Positions 8,115-16,896 of a stretch of DNA of 43,464 nucleotides are shown here, piece after piece. The notes under the pieces were generated by a model. That model did not search any database. It was not told where the DNA came from and worked only from the letters and a program-made list of their open reading frames with translations. This DNA comes from JAUWTJ01 sp965603015 (lineage in GTDB: Bacteria > Pseudomonadota > Alphaproteobacteria > M2410), in contig CBFDBJ010000021.1 in assembly GCA_965603015.1 (NCBI GenBank), forward strand, positions 1 to 43,464, in the 5' to 3' direction. Within the stretch, counting starts at the first letter, position 1, and every line of letters begins with the position of its first letter. The translations under genes were made by a program, and so were the position numbers.

Positions 8115-9536
8115 TTGGGCATTTCGGACACATTCAGGGGTGAAAAGGCGCACCAGGGCCTCGGCGAGGCCTTCTTTGCCCCGGTCAAACCGGCGGACTT
8201 CCCGGCGGCAACCCTCAGGTTTCGCAATGATCCATGGGCGGCGCGGGTTGGTCTGGGCGATCTCACCGACGAGGAATGGATCGCTCATTTCGCCCGTTTC
8301 GAGCCGCTGCCCGATAGTCTTGAAGAACCGATGGCGCTGGCCTATCACGGCCATCAGTTCCGCAGCTACAATCCCGAGCTTGGCGACGGGCGCGGCTTTC
8401 TCTTCGCCCAGATGCGCGATCTTGACGCCAATGAACAGTCGGGCCGCCTGCTCGACCTTGGCACCAAGGGCAGCGGCCAGACGCCCTGGTCGCGCGGCGG
8501 CGATGGTCGCCTGACGCTCAAGGGCGGCGTGCGCGAAATCCTCGCCACAGAAATGCTCGAGGCTCTGGGCGTCAATACCTCAAAGACCTTCTCCATCATT
8601 GAGACCGGTGAAGACCTGATGCGCGGCGACGAGCCCTCGCCGACCCGCAGCGCCGTCATGGTCCGCCTCTCCCACAGCCATATCCGCATCGGCTCCTTCC
8701 AGCGCCTCGCCGCTCTGGAGCAAAAAGACGATATCGAAAAGCTCCTGCGCCACGCGCTCGAACACTACTACCCGGAGCTTAATACCACTTTGCCCGTCGC
8801 CAACATCATCCTGAACTTTCTCGAACAGGTCGTTCAAAAGACCGCCGAGACCACCGCAAACTGGATGGCCGCAGGGTTTGTGCACGGTGTTCTGAATACG
8901 GATAATATCAATATCACCGGCGAAAGCTTCGACTATGGCCCGTGGCGCTTTCTCCCCACAGCCGACCCGGGCTTCACCGCCGCTTATTTCGACCAGACCG
9001 GGCTTTACGCATACGGCCGCCAGCCCGAGGCGATTTTCTGGAACGTCTGCCGCCTTGCCGAATGCTTCACCTCCTTTGTCGGAACAGCTGACCTCGAGAC
9101 CGTGCTGCAGCCGTTTGAGCACGCCTACCGCGGTGCGCTCAACAAGGCGCTGTCGCGACGCCTCGGGATTTCCACGATCGACGGCGCCGCCATGGATGTC
9201 GCCAGCAATCTCCTGCCCGCCCTGACCGAGGCAGGCGTTCCGTTTGAAGGCTTCTTCTTCGATCACTATGGCGGATCGCGGGGCCGTCTGGCGCGCGGCC
9301 AGAAGGCGCAAGGCGACTACAAGGCGTCTGCGAACCTTGCTGCGCTGTCAGCCGCGATCCTGGAATGCGCTCCCTCATCGGAGGCCAATCCGGCCCACGC
9401 GTATTTTGAGAGAGACCACCCCTCAACCCTTCTCATCGAAGAGGTCGAGGCCCTGTGGGATGCCATCGATAAATCAGATGACTGGCAACCGCTTTATGAC
9501 AAGGTCGAACAGATTCGCCGCCGCAGCGGCCTGTAG
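8115..9536 (+). CDS. selO: Protein adenylyltransferase SelO (YdiU/UPF0061 family)
   Basis: SelO is a pseudokinase-fold enzyme that transfers AMP from ATP to Ser, Thr or Tyr residues of target proteins, with a role in redox stress. Family hallmarks seen are YHGHQFRSYNPELGDGRG, LDLGTKGSGQTPWSRGGDGRLTLKGG, and the catalytic-loop and metal motifs NTDNINITGESFDYGP. The frame is open from ATG 8052, but those extra residues lie in repeat-like DNA. I prefer TTG 8115, six bases after AGAGGG (8103-8108), giving 473 residues that begin MGISDTFRGEKAHQGL. That matches where family similarity starts. Bacterial SelO is usually 470-500 residues. No operon partner is visible. Confidence 0.92.
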   Translation: MGISDTFRGEKAHQGLGEAFFAPVKPADFPAATLRFRNDPWAARVGLGDLTDEEWIAHFARFEPLPDSLEEPMALAYHGHQFRSYNPELGDGRGFLFAQMRDLDANEQSGRLLDLGTKGSGQTPWSRGGDGRLTLKGGVREILATEMLEALGVNTSKTFSIIETGEDLMRGDEPSPTRSAVMVRLSHSHIRIGSFQRLAALEQKDDIEKLLRHALEHYYPELNTTLPVANIILNFLEQVVQKTAETTANWMAAGFVHGVLNTDNINITGESFDYGPWRFLPTADPGFTAAYFDQTGLYAYGRQPEAIFWNVCRLAECFTSFVGTADLETVLQPFEHAYRGALNKALSRRLGISTIDGAAMDVASNLLPALTEAGVPFEGFFFDHYGGSRGRLARGQKAQGDYKASANLAALSAAILECAPSSEANPAHAYFERDHPSTLLIEEVEALWDAIDKSDDWQPLYDKVEQIRRRSGL

Positions 9537-9675
9537 ATCATTTCGGCAACACCCGGGATAAACATCAAGCGCCTCGCGCCACAATGGTTGCATTCATTTT
9601 TGCCTGCGCTAGGATCGTGTGCTCAACACGTCCAAAGAGACGCCGAAATTTTCTCAAATTCAAGATTGGGACCCC

Positions 9676-10968
9676 ATGAAAAGAGAGACTTCAAGATTTG
9701 GGCATAGCACCTCACTGGTCCTGGCGGCAGCCTTTCTGTCGTCCATCGCATCAGCAGGCCATGCAGACATGCGCACAACAAAGGCGGAACGTGTCGGCAT
9801 GTCGACGCAGCAGCTGGCGCGCATCGAACCCTTCTTCAAACGCGAATATACCGATCCAGAGAAACTCGGCAGCGTCATCACTCTGGTGGCAAGACGCGGC
9901 AAGATTGTCCATTTTGGAATGTCCGGCATGAGGGATATGGCCAGTGCCGATCCTGTCAGCGAGGATGATCTGTTCCGGATTTACTCCATGTCCAAACCCG
10001 TCACCGGCGTCGCCATGATGATACTCTACGAGGAAGGTAAGTTCCAGCTCTCTGATCCTCTGTCAAAATACATTCCTGAATTTGCCGATTTGAAAGTCTT
10101 TGCCGGGGTCGATGACAAGGGTGAGATGATCCTTGAGGAGCCAAAACGCGCGCCAACAATCCATGACCTGATGCGCCACACCGCGGGGTTTACCTATGGC
10201 TACTTTGGCAATACGCCGGTTGACATAGCCTATCGCGAAGCGGCTATCCTCAACCCGGGTATCGACCTCAAGGAAACCATAAAGCGGCTTGCCAAAATCC
10301 CGCTGCTCTACCAGCCTGGCGAAAAGTGGCACTATTCTGTATCGGTTGATGTTCAGGGGTATCTGATCGAGATCCTCACCGGTCAATCATTTGATGTCTT
10401 CCTCAAGGAACGGTTGTTTGAGCCGCTCGGGATGAGCGATACGGATTTTTACGTTGAGAAAGAAAACCATCCACGGCTGACAACCCTCTATGGCCGCAGG
10501 GACGGCGAGTTTATCGAATATACCGAGCCCCGATATGTCGCAGCCTATCTGTCCGAACCCGCTTTTAAATCAGGCGGGGGCGGCCTCGTCTCGACCATTG
10601 AGGATTATTTCAAATTCGCTCGGATGCTGGTCAATGGAGAGGAGCGTTCCGGAACACGGATCCTCGGACGCAAGACCATCGAATTCATGGGACAAAACCA
10701 CTTGCCCGCTGGTGTCAAAGGCCCGCCCTGGAGGAATGGTGTAGGTTTCGGACTGGACTTCGGCGTCATTACAAATACCGCCCGATACGGCCAGATCGGC
10801 TCCGATGGCGAAATGTTCTGGGGCGGCGCAGCTTCAACAGTCTTCTGGGTCGACCCGGAAGAAGAACTCATCGCAATCCTGATGACCCAATACAGGCCTG
10901 GCGGGGGACCCAGATACCCGCTTGACCAACAACTCCATGCCCTGGTCTATGGCGCTATAATCGACTAA
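9676..10968 (+). CDS. Secreted serine hydrolase, class C beta-lactamase/family VIII esterase-like
   Basis: This 430-residue exported protein has a signal peptide at about residues 1-30 (basic start, SLVLAAAFLSSIASAGHA, cleavage before DM). The nucleophile motif is S104-M-S-K107. The second motif is Tyr-Ser-Val in KWHYSVSVDVQGYLIE, rather than the Tyr-x-Asn of true class C beta-lactamases. The C-terminal motif region reads FWGGAASTVFWV. This combination fits the family VIII esterase or uncharacterised serine hydrolase group, so I do not predict antibiotic resistance. The frame is open upstream to GTG 9619, but the signal peptide supports ATG 9676. The gene stands alone and ends at a perfect hairpin. 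Confidence 0.88.
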   Translation: MKRETSRFGHSTSLVLAAAFLSSIASAGHADMRTTKAERVGMSTQQLARIEPFFKREYTDPEKLGSVITLVARRGKIVHFGMSGMRDMASADPVSEDDLFRIYSMSKPVTGVAMMILYEEGKFQLSDPLSKYIPEFADLKVFAGVDDKGEMILEEPKRAPTIHDLMRHTAGFTYGYFGNTPVDIAYREAAILNPGIDLKETIKRLAKIPLLYQPGEKWHYSVSVDVQGYLIEILTGQSFDVFLKERLFEPLGMSDTDFYVEKENHPRLTTLYGRRDGEFIEYTEPRYVAAYLSEPAFKSGGGGLVSTIEDYFKFARMLVNGEERSGTRILGRKTIEFMGQNHLPAGVKGPPWRNGVGFGLDFGVITNTARYGQIGSDGEMFWGGAASTVFWVDPEEELIAILMTQYRPGGGPRYPLDQQLHALVYGAIID

Positions 10969-10971
10969 AGA

Positions 10972-10991
10972 GAGGGCCCCGAAGGGCCCTC
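10972..10991. terminator. Hairpin between convergent genes
   Basis: GAGGGCCC (10972-10979) and GGGCCCTC (10984-10991) form a perfect 8-bp stem around a CGAA loop. It lies between the stop of the serine hydrolase (10968) and the stop of the leftward hsp20 gene (11011). It could end transcription from either side, but neither strand has a strong U-tract. Confidence 0.6.
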
Positions 10992-11010
10992 CCGGTATCA
11001 CTGACAAAGG

Positions 11011-11505
11011 CTAGTGAATTTCAATCTTGCGTGCCTTCTGATCCATCCCTTCAGGTTTTGGAACTGAAATCTTGAGCACGCCCTTCTTGTACACGGCCTC
11101 GATGGCGTCGGGCTCAACATCAAAGCCCAGCGGCACGGTGCGCAGGAATGATCCATAGGACCGTTCGACAAGGTGATAGCCTCTCTTGTCCTTTTCATCC
11201 CGTTCAAATTTCTTTTCGCCCCTGATGAGAAGGTTTCCATCCTTGATTTCCAGGTCAATTTCCTTTTCATCCATCCCTGGAAGTTCGACGGCGATCATAT
11301 ACATACGGTCGTCTTCGCTGACATCCAGATGCGGGGTAAAGGCGACCGGTTCAAGGCTTGTTCCAAAACGCCCAAAGTTTTGGAACATGTCGTCGATGGC
11401 CCTGTCTATATCACGGTGAAGAGAGAAAAACGGAGACCCGCCAGTCTGAGTTGCAAGTGACTGAGAGGTATCGTGGCCAAATGGCAATAGAGAACGAAGT
11501 GTCAT
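11011..11505 (-). CDS. Hsp20/alpha-crystallin family small heat-shock protein
   Basis: This is an ATP-independent holdase chaperone that forms oligomers and binds unfolding proteins. The 164-residue protein has an N-terminal arm (SPFFSLHRDIDRAIDDMFQNFGRF). The alpha-crystallin domain follows, from about residue 45 (FTPHLDVSEDDRMYMIAVELPGMDEKEIDLEIKDG). It closes with AVYKKGVLKISVPKPEG and the tail motif ARKIEIH, which supplies the usual I-x-I contact. The frame opens at 11526, but ATG 11505 lies six bases after GGGAGG (11512-11517) and is preferred. I see no ROSE-type or CIRCE element in the short leader. It converges on the serine hydrolase gene. Confidence 0.93.
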   Translation of the reverse strand: MTLRSLLPFGHDTSQSLATQTGGSPFFSLHRDIDRAIDDMFQNFGRFGTSLEPVAFTPHLDVSEDDRMYMIAVELPGMDEKEIDLEIKDGNLLIRGEKKFERDEKDKRGYHLVERSYGSFLRTVPLGFDVEPDAIEAVYKKGVLKISVPKPEGMDQKARKIEIH

Positions 11506-11632
11506 ATCTGACCTCCCAATTTTCATGAGGTTACAGGCGCACCAAACTCCGCGCCATGCAGCTCAAATGGGTGTGATCAGCAGATAGTCAAGACAAAAGA
11601 TCTCTGTGCGCCCTTTTTATTTTCGGGCCGTT

Positions 11633-12463
11633 TTACCCCTTGCCCTTGACGTCTTTCGGTACATTGGAAAGCTTCTCATGAATGACCGAATAGCCCGCCT
11701 CTTTGGGGATTTCCAGGACGGTTTCACCATCGATCTGCTTGACCACCGGTAGCACCGTGACAATCTCGTCCTCGCGCGCGTTTTGCATCGCTTCGGCAAC
11801 ATTTGACGCCTTGCCGAGTTTTTCAATATTTACGCGGGTTGGGAAAATAATTGTCCACTTGCCGTCTTTTGCTTCCTCAATGATCCGGCCCGGATTGGCC
11901 CACACACTATCCACGGTCTCGGACCCGTCGTGCAGCGCAGCCTGGCCCTCCGGCGCGCCGGCGAGGAAGAAATGGGTATCAAAGCGTTTTGGCATCATAT
12001 CAGGCGTTATCCAGTGCGCGAACGGCACCAGCTTGTCACATGCCAGTCGCAGGTCGTTGGCCTTGAGAAAATCCAGGATGGCGAGCCCGCCCTTGTCGAG
12101 CTCCGGCCTGAACTTGTCCAGAGTTAGAACCACATCCGGTCCGACCAGGTCCTGCGACCCGGCGTGGCGCGCCAACAGAACACCTGATTCCTCAAACGCC
12201 TCACGGATCGCGGCAACGTGCAGATTGAGCGCGACATCATCAAGGTCGTCGGCGCCGTCGCAATAGCTGCGCACTTGCGGGTCAGCATCGCTCGGCGCGG
12301 CCTTGCCGCCGGGAAAAACCAGGGCACCGGAGGCAAAATCGATCTGATGGTGGCGCACCACCATAAACACCTCCAGCGCGCCGGTCTGCGCATTATCGCG
12401 CAATATGAGAATTGTGGCCGCAGGGACAGGCACAGAGGGTTGTTTGACCGCTTTGTCGCTCAT
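11633..12463 (-). CDS. NUDIX hydrolase with interrupted Nudix box (NUDT19-like)
   Basis: This 276-residue enzyme should hydrolyse a nucleoside diphosphate linked to another moiety. The Nudix box is split. FPGGK is at residues 50-54, and REAFEESGVLL is at 87-97, about 30 residues further on rather than the usual 15 or so. Such an insertion is known in the NUDT19 group, whose members act on CoA derivatives. The CoA link for this protein is inference. The start ATG 12463 follows GGGAG at good spacing; the frame extends upstream to 12547 but without a ribosome site. The gene is divergent from the EAL-like gene, with about 197 bases between starts. Confidence 0.85.
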   Translation of the reverse strand: MSDKAVKQPSVPVPAATILILRDNAQTGALEVFMVVRHHQIDFASGALVFPGGKAAPSDADPQVRSYCDGADDLDDVALNLHVAAIREAFEESGVLLARHAGSQDLVGPDVVLTLDKFRPELDKGGLAILDFLKANDLRLACDKLVPFAHWITPDMMPKRFDTHFFLAGAPEGQAALHDGSETVDSVWANPGRIIEEAKDGKWTIIFPTRVNIEKLGKASNVAEAMQNAREDEIVTVLPVVKQIDGETVLEIPKEAGYSVIHEKLSNVPKDVKGKG

Positions 12464-12610
12464 TGGTTTTCTCCCGTTTTTTGTTTTCTTTGCATCGGAT
12501 TCAAGGCCTGGTCCGACCGCTGTGACCCAGTAATCACAGATCCACATGAATTTGACAATGTTAATGGCTTTTTCACCCTGTGAGGAGACAATGAGAGCCT
12601 GTGCAAATTG

Positions 12611-12632
12611 CCTCTGGAGTCTGTTCCAGAGG
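12611..12632. promoter_or_regulatory. Perfect inverted repeat upstream of the EAL-like gene
   Basis: CCTCTGGA (12611-12618) and TCCAGAGG (12625-12632) are exact inverted arms around a 6-base spacer, ending 28 bases before the start codon at 12661. It could be a regulator site or a leader hairpin; the sequence does not decide between them. Confidence 0.35.
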
Positions 12633-12660
12633 AGGCAGTATTCATAAGGATTGCAGGGGC

Positions 12661-13812
12661 ATGCAGGTCAACGCGTTCAAACTAACCAATCAGGATATCG
12701 ATGCCGCCTTCGAGGAAGGCCAGTTCCGTCTGATTTACCAACCACAGATCTCTACCAAAGGCGCCAAAGTGATCGCTGCGGAAGCCTATGTGCGCTGGTT
12801 CCATCCGAATTTTGGTCCCATTCCGCCTGGTCTCTTTCTGGGTTACGTTGAAAGCCAGGGTCGCACCCGCGAACTGACCAACTATCTGTTACGCCAGGCG
12901 GTGGAAGCTGCCGCCAACTGGCGCAGCTCCGGCCTCAACTGGGTTGCGACCGTGAACCTCAGCATCGCTGATCTGGTCGACGGAACATTGCCTCTTACGC
13001 TGGATATTCTGCTGCGCGAACACGGACTTGAAGGATGGCACGTTTCGCTTGATGTTCCGGAAACGGCGATTGCCGCTAATTGGGACAGTCAATGGGGCGC
13101 GATCGCAGACACATTGCGGGAGATTCGCAAGCTCGAGGTCGGCGTTGCGCTCGACTGCTCGGGACCTGAATCCGTGTCGCTCGACTCGATTGATGCCAGC
13201 CTTTTCACCCAGTTAAAGGTCGGTGGTCCGGCAATTCTGCAGTTCGCCAAAAGCACCCGCCACCTGCCTTTCGGCTTTATCCAGGACCGCGTCCGTTTTG
13301 CCAAAGAAAACGGCCTTGTCAGCGTTGCGGTGGGCGCCGAGGATGCCGCAAGCTTGCTGGCCCTGAAGCAGATCGGATTTGACCACGTCCAGGGTAACGC
13401 AATTTGCCCGCCAATTCCCCTTGCCGAACTCAGTGAATGGCGCCGGACCTACATGCCGCCAAGCCTTTACATCTACGGTGACGACGACCATCAGGAATCC
13501 CTCAAGGATGCCTCGGCTTCTGTATCAGCCGATGCAGACGCCCCCGCCCCCGCACCCGCCGACCCTGCAGGTGAAGAGGAAATTGCACTTACGGTCCTGG
13601 GGCGTCCGGTCGGCCAGAAAGTCGTCGAGACTACCTGGCAGGAAACCGAGGGCTCTGAAGGCGATGACGTCCTCGAGATCGAACTGACGCCGACCTCGGC
13701 AGAGGACGTCGGCTTCGATGGCGGCGAGGCAACACCTGCAGATCAGGTCGCGCCGAAAAGCGGCGGATTTCTCAAGGGTCTGATGCGGCGCAAAATAGGC
13801 GCTGGCGACTAA
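12661..13812 (+). CDS. Degenerate EAL-domain protein
   Basis: Residues 8-255 of this 383-residue protein match the EAL phosphodiesterase fold: IYQPQI, EAYVRW, VNLSIADL, QLKVGG, GFDHVQGNAICPPI. Several catalytic positions are changed. EAL reads E41-A-Y, the DDFG motif reads D165-C-S-G, and the glutamate of AEGVE is replaced by V224. N99, E134, K186 and Q244 remain. It is therefore probably not an active c-di-GMP phosphodiesterase and may act as a binding or scaffold protein (inference). The C-terminal 110 residues are acidic and Ala/Pro-rich low-complexity sequence ending in a basic patch (LMRRKIG). No GGDEF or transmembrane segment is present. I chose ATG 12661 for its AAGGA site; the frame extends 20 codons upstream. 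Confidence 0.8.
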   Translation: MQVNAFKLTNQDIDAAFEEGQFRLIYQPQISTKGAKVIAAEAYVRWFHPNFGPIPPGLFLGYVESQGRTRELTNYLLRQAVEAAANWRSSGLNWVATVNLSIADLVDGTLPLTLDILLREHGLEGWHVSLDVPETAIAANWDSQWGAIADTLREIRKLEVGVALDCSGPESVSLDSIDASLFTQLKVGGPAILQFAKSTRHLPFGFIQDRVRFAKENGLVSVAVGAEDAASLLALKQIGFDHVQGNAICPPIPLAELSEWRRTYMPPSLYIYGDDDHQESLKDASASVSADADAPAPAPADPAGEEEIALTVLGRPVGQKVVETTWQETEGSEGDDVLEIELTPTSAEDVGFDGGEATPADQVAPKSGGFLKGLMRRKIGAGD

Positions 13813-13912
13813 ACCGGCCTGACCAATCCCTTCCCTCCAGATGGTCACGCTTTGACCGGACCTGTAAAGGTTCTTGCCCGCCAGGGACTTTAGCCCTATA
13901 AACCCGGTTTTA

Positions 13913-14920
13913 ATGACAGGATCAAACTCACCCAGCGCTCCGCCCCCCACAGGGACCGGGACAGAACAAGTCGAAGTGCCGTATAATCACCGGCACCTCC
14001 TTGGAATTCAGGGCCTTGTGCCGCGCGAGATCACCGGTCTCCTCGATCTGGCAGACAGCTACGTCGGACTATCCCGCCAGGTCGATAAAAAGCGCCCCCT
14101 CCTCAAGGGCCGCACCCTCATCAATCTCTTCTTTGAGCCCTCGACACGCACCCAGGCAAGTTTTGAACTGGCCGGCAAGCGCCTCGGCGCGGACACCGTC
14201 AATATGTCGGTCAAAACGTCATCGGTCACCAAGGGTGAAACCCTGATCGATACCGCCGTAACGCTCAACGCCATGCGGCCCGACATATTGATCGTGCGGC
14301 ACAACAGCTCCGGCGCCGTCGATCTGCTGGCTCAAAAAGTCGATTGCGCCGTCGTCAATGCCGGTGATGGTTCCAACGAACATCCGACACAGGCACTACT
14401 GGACGCCCTCACCATTCGCCGCCGCTTCGGACGGATCGAGGGGCTCACGGTCGCCATCTGCGGCGATGTGCGCCACAGCCGTGTCGCCCGCTCGAACATT
14501 CACCTCCTGTCAGCAATGGGCGCACGCATCCGCCTCATTGGGCCACCGACGCTGCTCCCTCCGTCTGCGGAGCGCCTCGGCGCAGAGGTTTTCACCGATA
14601 TGCGTGAAGGGCTCAAGGGCGTCGATATTGTCATGATGCTTCGGCTGCAAAGCGAGCGCATGGAAGGCAACTACTTGCCGTCCCTGCGCGAGTTCTATCA
14701 TCTTTACGGCCTCGATCGGGAGAAGTTCAGCTATGCCAATCCCGGCGCCGTCATTATGCACCCGGGTCCGATGAACCGCGGTGTGGAAATCGAAAGTGCC
14801 CTGGCCGACGACCCGGAAATCTCGCTGATCCAGGAACAAGTCGAAATGGGTGTCGCCGTGCGCATGAGCGTTCTCGATGTGCTCTCCCGGCGCTTGCCCA
14901 ATGGAGGTCCCAAACAATGA
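13913..14920 (+). CDS. pyrB: Aspartate carbamoyltransferase catalytic subunit
   Basis: PyrB joins carbamoyl phosphate and aspartate, the committed step of pyrimidine synthesis. The 335-residue protein has the carbamoyl-phosphate motif FEPSTRTQ and KGETLIDT. It also has NAGDGSNEHPTQALLDALTI, CGDVRHSRVARSN and the C-terminal HPGPMNRGVEI. The frame opens at 13874, but ATG 13913 is closer to the family N terminus. The last four bases overlap the pyrC' start (ATGA), so the two chains are co-translated. This fits the known class in which ATCase forms a complex with an inactive dihydroorotase. No pyrI regulatory chain gene is present. Confidence 0.96.
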   Translation: MTGSNSPSAPPPTGTGTEQVEVPYNHRHLLGIQGLVPREITGLLDLADSYVGLSRQVDKKRPLLKGRTLINLFFEPSTRTQASFELAGKRLGADTVNMSVKTSSVTKGETLIDTAVTLNAMRPDILIVRHNSSGAVDLLAQKVDCAVVNAGDGSNEHPTQALLDALTIRRRFGRIEGLTVAICGDVRHSRVARSNIHLLSAMGARIRLIGPPTLLPPSAERLGAEVFTDMREGLKGVDIVMMLRLQSERMEGNYLPSLREFYHLYGLDREKFSYANPGAVIMHPGPMNRGVEIESALADDPEISLIQEQVEMGVAVRMSVLDVLSRRLPNGGPKQ

Positions 14921-16194
14921 CCTCGACGCTCTTTGTCAACGCAAGGCTGGTCGATCCGGCGACGCGGCGCGATGAACCTGGTAACCTGCTGGTCGAGGAC
15001 GGCCGTATCAAGGCTATCGGCGCTGATGTCACCTCCCAGGGCGCGGGCCGAACTGTTGACTGCAAGGGCCATGTCCTGGCGCCGGGCCTCATCGACATGC
15101 AGGTCTTTGCCTGCGAGCCTGGCGGCGAACACAAGGAAACCCTGGCAACTGCCAGCCAGTCAGCAGCCGCTGGCGGCATCACCACCATCATCGTCATGCC
15201 AGACACAGACCCGATCATCGACGAGCCCTCACTGGTTGACTTTATTGAGCGCAGAGCCCGCGACACCGCCAGCGTCCATGTCCACCCTATGGGCGCCCTC
15301 ACAAAAGGACTTGAAGGCAAGGCCATGTCCGAGATGGGCCTTTTGTCAGAAGCAGGGGCCGTCGCCTTTACCCAAGGTCGCAAGGCCATCATGGACGGCG
15401 AAGTTATGCGCCGCTTGCTGGAGTATGCAGCCGGTCTTGGCGTTCTGGTGGTGCATCATCCAGAAGACGCCAATCTGGCACGCGGCGGCGTGATGAATGA
15501 AGGCGAGCTTTCCTCCCGCCTTGGTCTCAAGGGCATCCCGACCGAGGCCGAGGTCATCATGGTTCAGCGCGATCTTGCATTGGCCGAACTGACCGGCGGA
15601 CGCCTGCATTTCGCCCAGATCTCCTGCGCCCGTTCCCTTGAGGCCATTGCAGCGGCAAAGGCGCGCGGCGTTAAAGTCACCTGCGCGGTCTCGGCCCATC
15701 ATCTGGCGCTGAATGAGAATGACATCGCGACCTACCGCACCTTCTTCAAAACCTCGCCGCCGTTGCGCGCAGAGGCGGATCGCCAGGCCATGGTCGACGG
15801 GCTGGCGCGCGGCGTCATCGATATCGTCGTTTCCAGTCACGACCCGCAAGGCCCCGAGGACAAACGCCTGCCCTTTGCCGAAGCCAGGGACGGCGCAATC
15901 GGCCTTGAAACCCTGTTGCCGGTTCTGCTTGAACTGGTTCACAAGGGCGAAATGGCGCTCACCGATGCGCTTGCCACGGTAACCTGCAAGCCGGCTCAGT
16001 TGCTGGGCTTTGAGGCAGGACGTCTGGCCGAGGGATTACCGGCAGACCTCGCGCTTATCGACCTTGAAACCCCTTATGTCTTTGATGCATCAACCGTAAA
16101 ATCAAAAAGCCAAAACTCGCCCTTCGACGGGCGCCGCTTCCAGGGCCGGGTACTGATGACCCAGGTCGATGGCAAAACGGTTTTTGAGAGTTAA
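14917..16194 (+). CDS. pyrC: Dihydroorotase-like protein, catalytically degenerate (PyrC')
   Basis: This 425-residue amidohydrolase-fold protein belongs to the type I dihydroorotase family, but its metal site is altered. The usual D-x-H-x-H-x-R-E-P-G reads D60-M-Q-V-F-A-C-E-P-G, losing both histidines and the arginine. The catalytic DHAPH region reads S-S307-H-D-P-Q, losing the aspartate. It is therefore expected to be inactive and to serve as structural partner of PyrB, as described for pseudo-dihydroorotases. A working dihydroorotase should be encoded elsewhere in the genome (inference). It overlaps pyrB by four bases. Later residues such as LVVHHPEDANLARGG and the C-terminal VKSKSQNSPFDG follow the family. 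Confidence 0.93.
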   Translation: MTSTLFVNARLVDPATRRDEPGNLLVEDGRIKAIGADVTSQGAGRTVDCKGHVLAPGLIDMQVFACEPGGEHKETLATASQSAAAGGITTIIVMPDTDPIIDEPSLVDFIERRARDTASVHVHPMGALTKGLEGKAMSEMGLLSEAGAVAFTQGRKAIMDGEVMRRLLEYAAGLGVLVVHHPEDANLARGGVMNEGELSSRLGLKGIPTEAEVIMVQRDLALAELTGGRLHFAQISCARSLEAIAAAKARGVKVTCAVSAHHLALNENDIATYRTFFKTSPPLRAEADRQAMVDGLARGVIDIVVSSHDPQGPEDKRLPFAEARDGAIGLETLLPVLLELVHKGEMALTDALATVTCKPAQLLGFEAGRLAEGLPADLALIDLETPYVFDASTVKSKSQNSPFDGRRFQGRVLMTQVDGKTVFES

Positions 16195-16252
16195 CTATTT
16201 ACCCTGGCCCGCCTGAGGGACCAGACGACTTAAGCAACCCGGAGAACGACAA

Positions 16253-16849
16253 ATGTCTCTATCGATCCTCGCTCTGCTCGCAAGCGCCCTGCTCGGCTAT
16301 CTCCTGGGTTCGATCCCCTTCGGGTTGATCCTGACCAGACTTGTGGGCCTGGGCGATATTCGCGCGGTCGGGTCGGGCAATATCGGCGCGACAAATGTCC
16401 TGCGCACCGGCAACAAGAAGATTGCCGCGGCAACGCTTCTGCTTGATGGCTTGAAGGGGACCTTCGCTGTTCTCATCATCGCCCTGTTCACCAGCCATCC
16501 CCTTTTGCCACTGATCGCCGGGCTGGCCGCCTTTATGGGTCACTGCTTCCCGGTCTGGCTCAAATTTCAGGGCGGCAAGGGCGTCGCCACGTTCTTCGGT
16601 GTTACCCTTGCCTGGTCCTGGCCCGTTGGCCTCCTTTGCCTGGCCAGCTGGATCGCGGTTGCCGCACTCACACGATATTCTTCTCTCGCGGCACTTGTTA
16701 CGGTTGCAGTTTCTCCGCTATTCTATGTCATCATGGGAAAAACCGAGATCGCGATCGTCGGTGCTCTTCTCGCTCTCATTGTTGTCTGGCGTCACAGAGA
16801 AAACATTGACCGGCTTCTAGCCGGCAAGGAAACCAAAATAGGTGGCTGA
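16253..16849 (+). CDS. plsY: Acyl-phosphate:glycerol-3-phosphate acyltransferase
   Basis: PlsY is an inner-membrane enzyme that acylates glycerol 3-phosphate from acyl-phosphate to start phospholipid synthesis. The 198-residue protein shows the family motifs LGSIPFGLIL, RAVGSGNIGATNVLRTG, LLDGLKGTFAV and GHCFPVWLKFQGGKGVATFFG, separated by hydrophobic helices. The start is ATG 16253 after GGAGAAC. It lies 58 bases after pyrC' and 47 bases before dprA on the same strand, the usual alphaproteobacterial order. Confidence 0.96.
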   Translation: MSLSILALLASALLGYLLGSIPFGLILTRLVGLGDIRAVGSGNIGATNVLRTGNKKIAAATLLLDGLKGTFAVLIIALFTSHPLLPLIAGLAAFMGHCFPVWLKFQGGKGVATFFGVTLAWSWPVGLLCLASWIAVAALTRYSSLAALVTVAVSPLFYVIMGKTEIAIVGALLALIVVWRHRENIDRLLAGKETKIGG

Positions 16850-16896
16850 TCCGGGTAAGCGGTTCTGCCTCCACGCTGTATGCGGAGGACAACCCC

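Noticed and set aside
7846..8514. Plus-strand open frame (222 codons) between dcm and selO
   Set aside because: It starts inside the repeat pair and ends in another frame of selO; Arg/Ser-rich without domain.
9676..10968. Beta-lactamase resistance gene
   Set aside because: The S-x-x-K motif is present, but the Tyr-x-Asn and Lys-Thr-Gly motifs of true class C enzymes are not, so it is better called a serine hydrolase.
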